Part shown: in pieces, positions 5,750-8,129 of the stretch | How the letters are laid out: each line of letters begins with the position of its first letter | How positions within the stretch are numbered: position 1 is the stretch's first letter | Origin: Deltaproteobacteria bacterium | GTDB lineage: Bacteria; Desulfobacterota; Binatia; Binatales; Binataceae | Length of the DNA stretch: 8,129 bases | Reading direction: 5' to 3' | NCBI GenBank assembly: GCA_027403435.1 | Contig: DAHZDR010000113.1 | Coordinates: forward strand, 1-8,129 | Translations under genes and position numbers: made by a program | Notes under the pieces: model-generated | What the model saw: the letters and a program-made list of their open reading frames with translations, nothing else | Databases searched by the model: none | What the model was told of the DNA's origin: nothing

Positions 5750-6859
5750 ATGCTTAAAGGCCGGGCCACGGCGCAAGGGACGGCGGCTTACGCGGGCCGC
5801 TTCGCCACTTTGCCGGGCAATTACCGCGAGACCATCGGCGTTGCGATCTCCTCGATCGGGCTGGGCACCTATCTGGGCGAACCCGACGCCGCCACCGACG
5901 CCGCTTACGCGGGCGCGATTCGGGCGGCGCTGGCAGGCGGGATCAATCTGCTCGATACGGCGGTCAACTATCGCTTTCAGCGCAGCGAACGGGTGATCGG
6001 CGCGACCCTTGCCGAGCTGGCCGCGAGCGGCGCAATCCGGCGCGAAGAGATCGTCGTTGCGACCAAAGGCGGCTATATCACCTTCGACGGCGCGTTTCCG
6101 CCGGATCCACGCGCATGGTTCGAAGAGCATTTCATCCGCCCCGGAATCGTCGGCGCCGACGATCTGGTCGAAGGCTCGCATTGCCTGACGCCGCGCTGGC
6201 TGGAGGCGATGATCGCCATGAGCCGGGCGAATCTCGGCCTCGAAACCATCGACATTTACTATCTGCATAACCCGGAGGCGCAGCTTGCCGCGGTTGGCCG
6301 CGACGAATTCAACCGCCGCATCCGGGCGGCTTTCGAACTGCTCGAAGCCAAGGTTGCCGACCGGCAAATCGGCGTCTATGGCGCGGCGACCTGGAACGGG
6401 TTTCGCGTCGCGCCCAACGATCGCGGCTATCTGTCGTTGCTTGAATTGACGCGCCTCGCCGAGGAGGTCGGCGGCCAGAACCATCGCTTCCGCATGATCC
6501 AGTTGCCGTACAACCTGGCGATGGCCGACGCGTTCACGGCGCGTAATCAGCGCCTGCCCGACGGCGCCATGGGCAATACCCTTGCCGCCGCCGACGCGCT
6601 GGGGATCGCGGTATGCGCCAGCGCGTCGTTATTGCAGGGCCAGCTCACGCGCGGCTTGCCGCCGCTCCTGAACGACGCCTTCGACGGCTTCGACTCCGAC
6701 GCTCAGCGGGCGCTGCAATTCGTGCGCTCGACTCCCGGCGTCAGCGTGGCGTTGGCCGGGATGAGTTCGCCGGCCCACGTCGCCGACAACCTCGGCGTCG
6801 CGCGGCGGCCGTTGGCGCCATTCGACCGCCTGATGCGGCTCTTCAAGCGCGCCGGTTGA
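5750..6859 (+). CDS. Aldo/keto reductase family oxidoreductase
   Basis: This is a 369-residue NAD(P)H-dependent oxidoreductase with the TIM-barrel fold of the family. The catalytic tetrad can be read as Asp69 (in NLLDTAVNY), Tyr74, Lys106 (in VVATKGG) and His163 (in YYLHNPE). Other landmarks are SSIGLGTYLG (34-43), RSERVIGATL (78-87), IGVYGAATWNGFR (197-209) and the nucleotide-phosphate-binding region ALAGMSSPAHVADNL (334-348). It is longer than the common 310-340 residues, mainly from a segment between Lys106 and His163 (roughly 110-145, including GAFPPDPRAWFEEHFIRPG). The substrate cannot be assigned. The ATG at 5750 has AGGGG about nine bases upstream, a good site. It lies between the VOC gene (45 bp before) and a gene for an exported protein (57 bp after). 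Confidence 0.92.
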   Translation: MLKGRATAQGTAAYAGRFATLPGNYRETIGVAISSIGLGTYLGEPDAATDAAYAGAIRAALAGGINLLDTAVNYRFQRSERVIGATLAELAASGAIRREEIVVATKGGYITFDGAFPPDPRAWFEEHFIRPGIVGADDLVEGSHCLTPRWLEAMIAMSRANLGLETIDIYYLHNPEAQLAAVGRDEFNRRIRAAFELLEAKVADRQIGVYGAATWNGFRVAPNDRGYLSLLELTRLAEEVGGQNHRFRMIQLPYNLAMADAFTARNQRLPDGAMGNTLAAADALGIAVCASASLLQGQLTRGLPPLLNDAFDGFDSDAQRALQFVRSTPGVSVALAGMSSPAHVADNLGVARRPLAPFDRLMRLFKRAG

Positions 6860-6916
6860 ACGCGGTTGGCGCTTCGGCCGGAAAATTATCGTGGACGGCG
6901 GAAAGGTCGGGATGGC

Positions 6917-7855
6917 ATGAAGGTTAACCGGATCGGTCGAATTTGGCTGATTTTGTTCTTGGCGGTCGCGTTTCTGTTGTTTCATTATAATTTGCGCGGT
7001 CCATCGCTGGCGCAAGCCGCCAGTATCGACTTCCCGCCCACCGATTACGTGATTCGCAGCGGCGACGGCGCCCGGGCGATCGGGCACGCTCATTTCTCGC
7101 TCGAACGCGGCCTCGACGGCCTGTGCACGCTCCACGGCGAATATCGATATTTCAACGGCGACTCCGATATCGAGGACGACACCATCCGCGAGCGGCCCGG
7201 GCCGGCGTTGCCGATCTTCGTTCGTTCGCGGCACACCTTTTTCAACGCCGACGGATCGATGGACCGGACCGGCGGCGCCGATCTGCCGGCCGGCTTGGGC
7301 GAATGCACGATTTACAAGGGCGGCGTCGCGCACACGACGCGCGCGCATCTCGATTTCCCGCCCAACACCTTTGCCGGCGCCTCCATGATCATCCCGGTTC
7401 GCCAATATGTGATGTCGGGCGCGGTCGGCCACGTGGTTTTTCACGTTTTCAACTGCGCGCCCAATCCGAAGGTGTTCAAGATCGCCTTCCTCGTCCATCC
7501 CCCGAAGCCATGGCGGTACTATCCCGGCAAGCTGGTCGCAGTCGGCCTCAAACCCAACTTTGGCGTGCTGAATCTGATAATCGGGCCGTTTCTGCCCGAA
7601 ATTAGCTTGTGGCTGGATCCCGGCGATAACTGGTCTTTCGTCGGCGGCAAGTCGGATCGCTACTACAAGGGAATCACTATCATGCTGGTCCGCGACCGCG
7701 GCAAGACGTCGAAATTCCGCCCTGGCGGTCCGCAGTTGGGCGCCGGAGTGGCATCGCCGGGAGCTGCGCCAACGCTTGGCACAAAGCTGTCGGAACCGTC
7801 GCCGGGCGGGAGCGCGCCGCAACGCGCGCCCGCCACGCCTGTCGCCACGCCGTGA
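6917..7855 (+). CDS. Predicted exported protein of unknown function with Pro/Ala-rich C-terminal tail
   Basis: I do not recognise this 312-residue protein. I start it at the ATG at 6917, because a basic MKVNRIGR stretch, a hydrophobic core (about 9-22) and an AQA-AS cleavage-like site (34/35) then form a clear signal peptide, and GGAAAGG lies upstream. The frame is open to 6866, but the extra 17 residues are charged and would bury the signal. The mature part is rich in beta-forming residues, with three cysteines (70, 130, 180), HGEYRYFNGDSDIEDD (73-88), GLGECTIYKGG (126-136) and GHVVFHVFNCAPNPKVFKIAF (171-191). The last 45 or so residues are low-complexity Pro, Ala, Gly and Thr, like a linker or wall-spanning tail. 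It probably acts in the periplasm or outside. It is 57 bp from the aldo/keto reductase gene, possibly in the same transcript. Confidence 0.75.
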   Translation: MKVNRIGRIWLILFLAVAFLLFHYNLRGPSLAQAASIDFPPTDYVIRSGDGARAIGHAHFSLERGLDGLCTLHGEYRYFNGDSDIEDDTIRERPGPALPIFVRSRHTFFNADGSMDRTGGADLPAGLGECTIYKGGVAHTTRAHLDFPPNTFAGASMIIPVRQYVMSGAVGHVVFHVFNCAPNPKVFKIAFLVHPPKPWRYYPGKLVAVGLKPNFGVLNLIIGPFLPEISLWLDPGDNWSFVGGKSDRYYKGITIMLVRDRGKTSKFRPGGPQLGAGVASPGAAPTLGTKLSEPSPGGSAPQRAPATPVATP

Positions 7856-8035
7856 GTGGTATCGTGGCCGCGCTTTTTCGCCGCGCGGGCGCCGAGAGCG
7901 GATTGGCGGTCGGTGGCGATGGCGAGCGCCGCCGCCCGCGTCCGATTAAAACCAATCCGGACGCCACGCGGCGGCGCAAGCTATCGCGAATGACCGTATG
8001 GCAATGCCGGCGGCGCGAGCGCGCCGGCGCGGATG
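7856..8035. other. Convergent intergenic region with GC-rich hairpins
   Basis: These 180 bases separate the exported-protein gene from the minus-strand partial gene at the right edge. A hairpin with a 7-bp perfect stem lies at 8006-8028 (annotated separately). A weaker one, CCGCGC (7868-7873) with GCGCGG (7883-7888), follows the TGA of the exported-protein gene with a T-rich loop. No promoter or reading frame of interest is visible. Confidence 0.4.
8006..8028. terminator. Hairpin between convergent genes, possible bidirectional terminator
   Basis: GCCGGCG (8006-8012) pairs perfectly with CGCCGGC (8022-8028) around a 9-nt loop. It lies just beyond the stop of the minus-strand partial gene (8036). 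No T-run follows on either strand, so termination activity is uncertain. Confidence 0.3.
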
Positions 8036-8128
8036 CTAAAAATGGGTCGCGCCGTTCTCGCCGTAATGCCGCACCTTCGAGCGTTGCGGTTTACGGTACT
8101 GGAAAGTCACCTGGCAGTGCGGACATAC
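8036..8128 (-). CDS. C-terminal end of a putative zinc-binding protein (5' end off the right edge)
   Basis: Read on the minus strand from the right edge, 30 codons end at a TAG (8038-8036). The peptide begins VCPHCQVTF and continues QYRKPQRSKVRHYGENGATHF. The CPHC pair looks like half of a zinc ribbon or zinc knuckle; no second cysteine pair occurs after it, so the partner ligands would have to be upstream, beyond the window, or be histidines. The basic KPQRSKVRHYG stretch could contact nucleic acid. Third-position G/C is 21 of 30 codons, in keeping with local genes. The opposite strand is also open from an ATG at 8042, with lower third-position G/C (18 of 29), so I prefer the minus strand. 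Function is unknown and the call rests on few residues. Confidence 0.45.
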   Translation of the reverse strand, partial: VCPHCQVTFQYRKPQRSKVRHYGENGATHF

Positions 8129-8129
8129 G

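Noticed and set aside
5234..6484. Long minus-strand open frame of 416 codons opposite the VOC and aldo/keto reductase genes
   Set aside because: Its translation is Arg/Ala/Asp-rich with no domain, and both plus-strand genes beneath have clear catalytic motifs. It is an antisense shadow typical of high-GC DNA.
6629..7822. Long minus-strand open frame of 397 codons opposite the exported-protein gene
   Set aside because: It is low-complexity, Arg-rich and shows no family motif, while the plus-strand frame has a ribosome-binding site and signal peptide. However, since the plus-strand protein is itself unrecognised, this rejection is a little less firm than the others.

Overview
The window is a GC-rich chromosomal segment from a bacterium. 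No rRNA or other phylogenetic marker is present, so the taxon is inference. The N-terminus of the IclR regulator and the canonical EtfA/EtfB pair look most like proteins I remember from Deltaproteobacteria and related Desulfobacterota/Binatota-like lineages. Nearly all genes use G/C-ending codons strongly. The first gene is visibly less GC-rich and is the best candidate for transferred DNA.

Layout. (1) Positions 1-1425 hold the C-terminal nine-tenths or so of an adenine-N6 DNA methyltransferase of restriction-modification type; its N-terminus lies off the left edge. (2) It converges on a minus-strand block read from right to left: an IclR-family regulator (4364-3582), then etfB (3306-2557) and etfA (2470-1499), the two subunits of an electron transfer flavoprotein. 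Between iclR and etfB lies a 31-bp direct repeat that copies the last codons and stop of iclR, with a perfect 9-bp-stem palindrome between the copies. (3) Positions 4365-4550 are a divergent promoter region with a palindrome that could be an operator. (4) To the right is a plus-strand run of four genes: a small SAM-dependent methyltransferase with an atypical motif I (4551-5183), a VOC-superfamily protein (5300-5704), an aldo/keto reductase (5750-6859) and a predicted exported protein of unknown function (6917-7855). (5) At the right edge the end of a minus-strand gene with a CPHC motif can be read (8128-8036), convergent with the exported protein.

How the genes fit together. EtfAB collects electrons from acyl-CoA dehydrogenases and similar flavoproteins and passes them to ETF:quinone oxidoreductase. 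The co-oriented IclR protein just upstream could control acyl-CoA or organic-acid catabolism. The plus-strand run has the look of a loose accessory metabolic cluster, but nothing in the sequence ties its members to one pathway. I see no CRISPR array, tRNA, rRNA, transposase or complete mobile element. I do not see convincing evidence of a wholly new multi-gene system. The most notable non-coding features are the duplicated iclR end with its palindrome, the operator-like repeats at 4430-4522, and a 72-bp imperfect inverted repeat upstream of the VOC gene.
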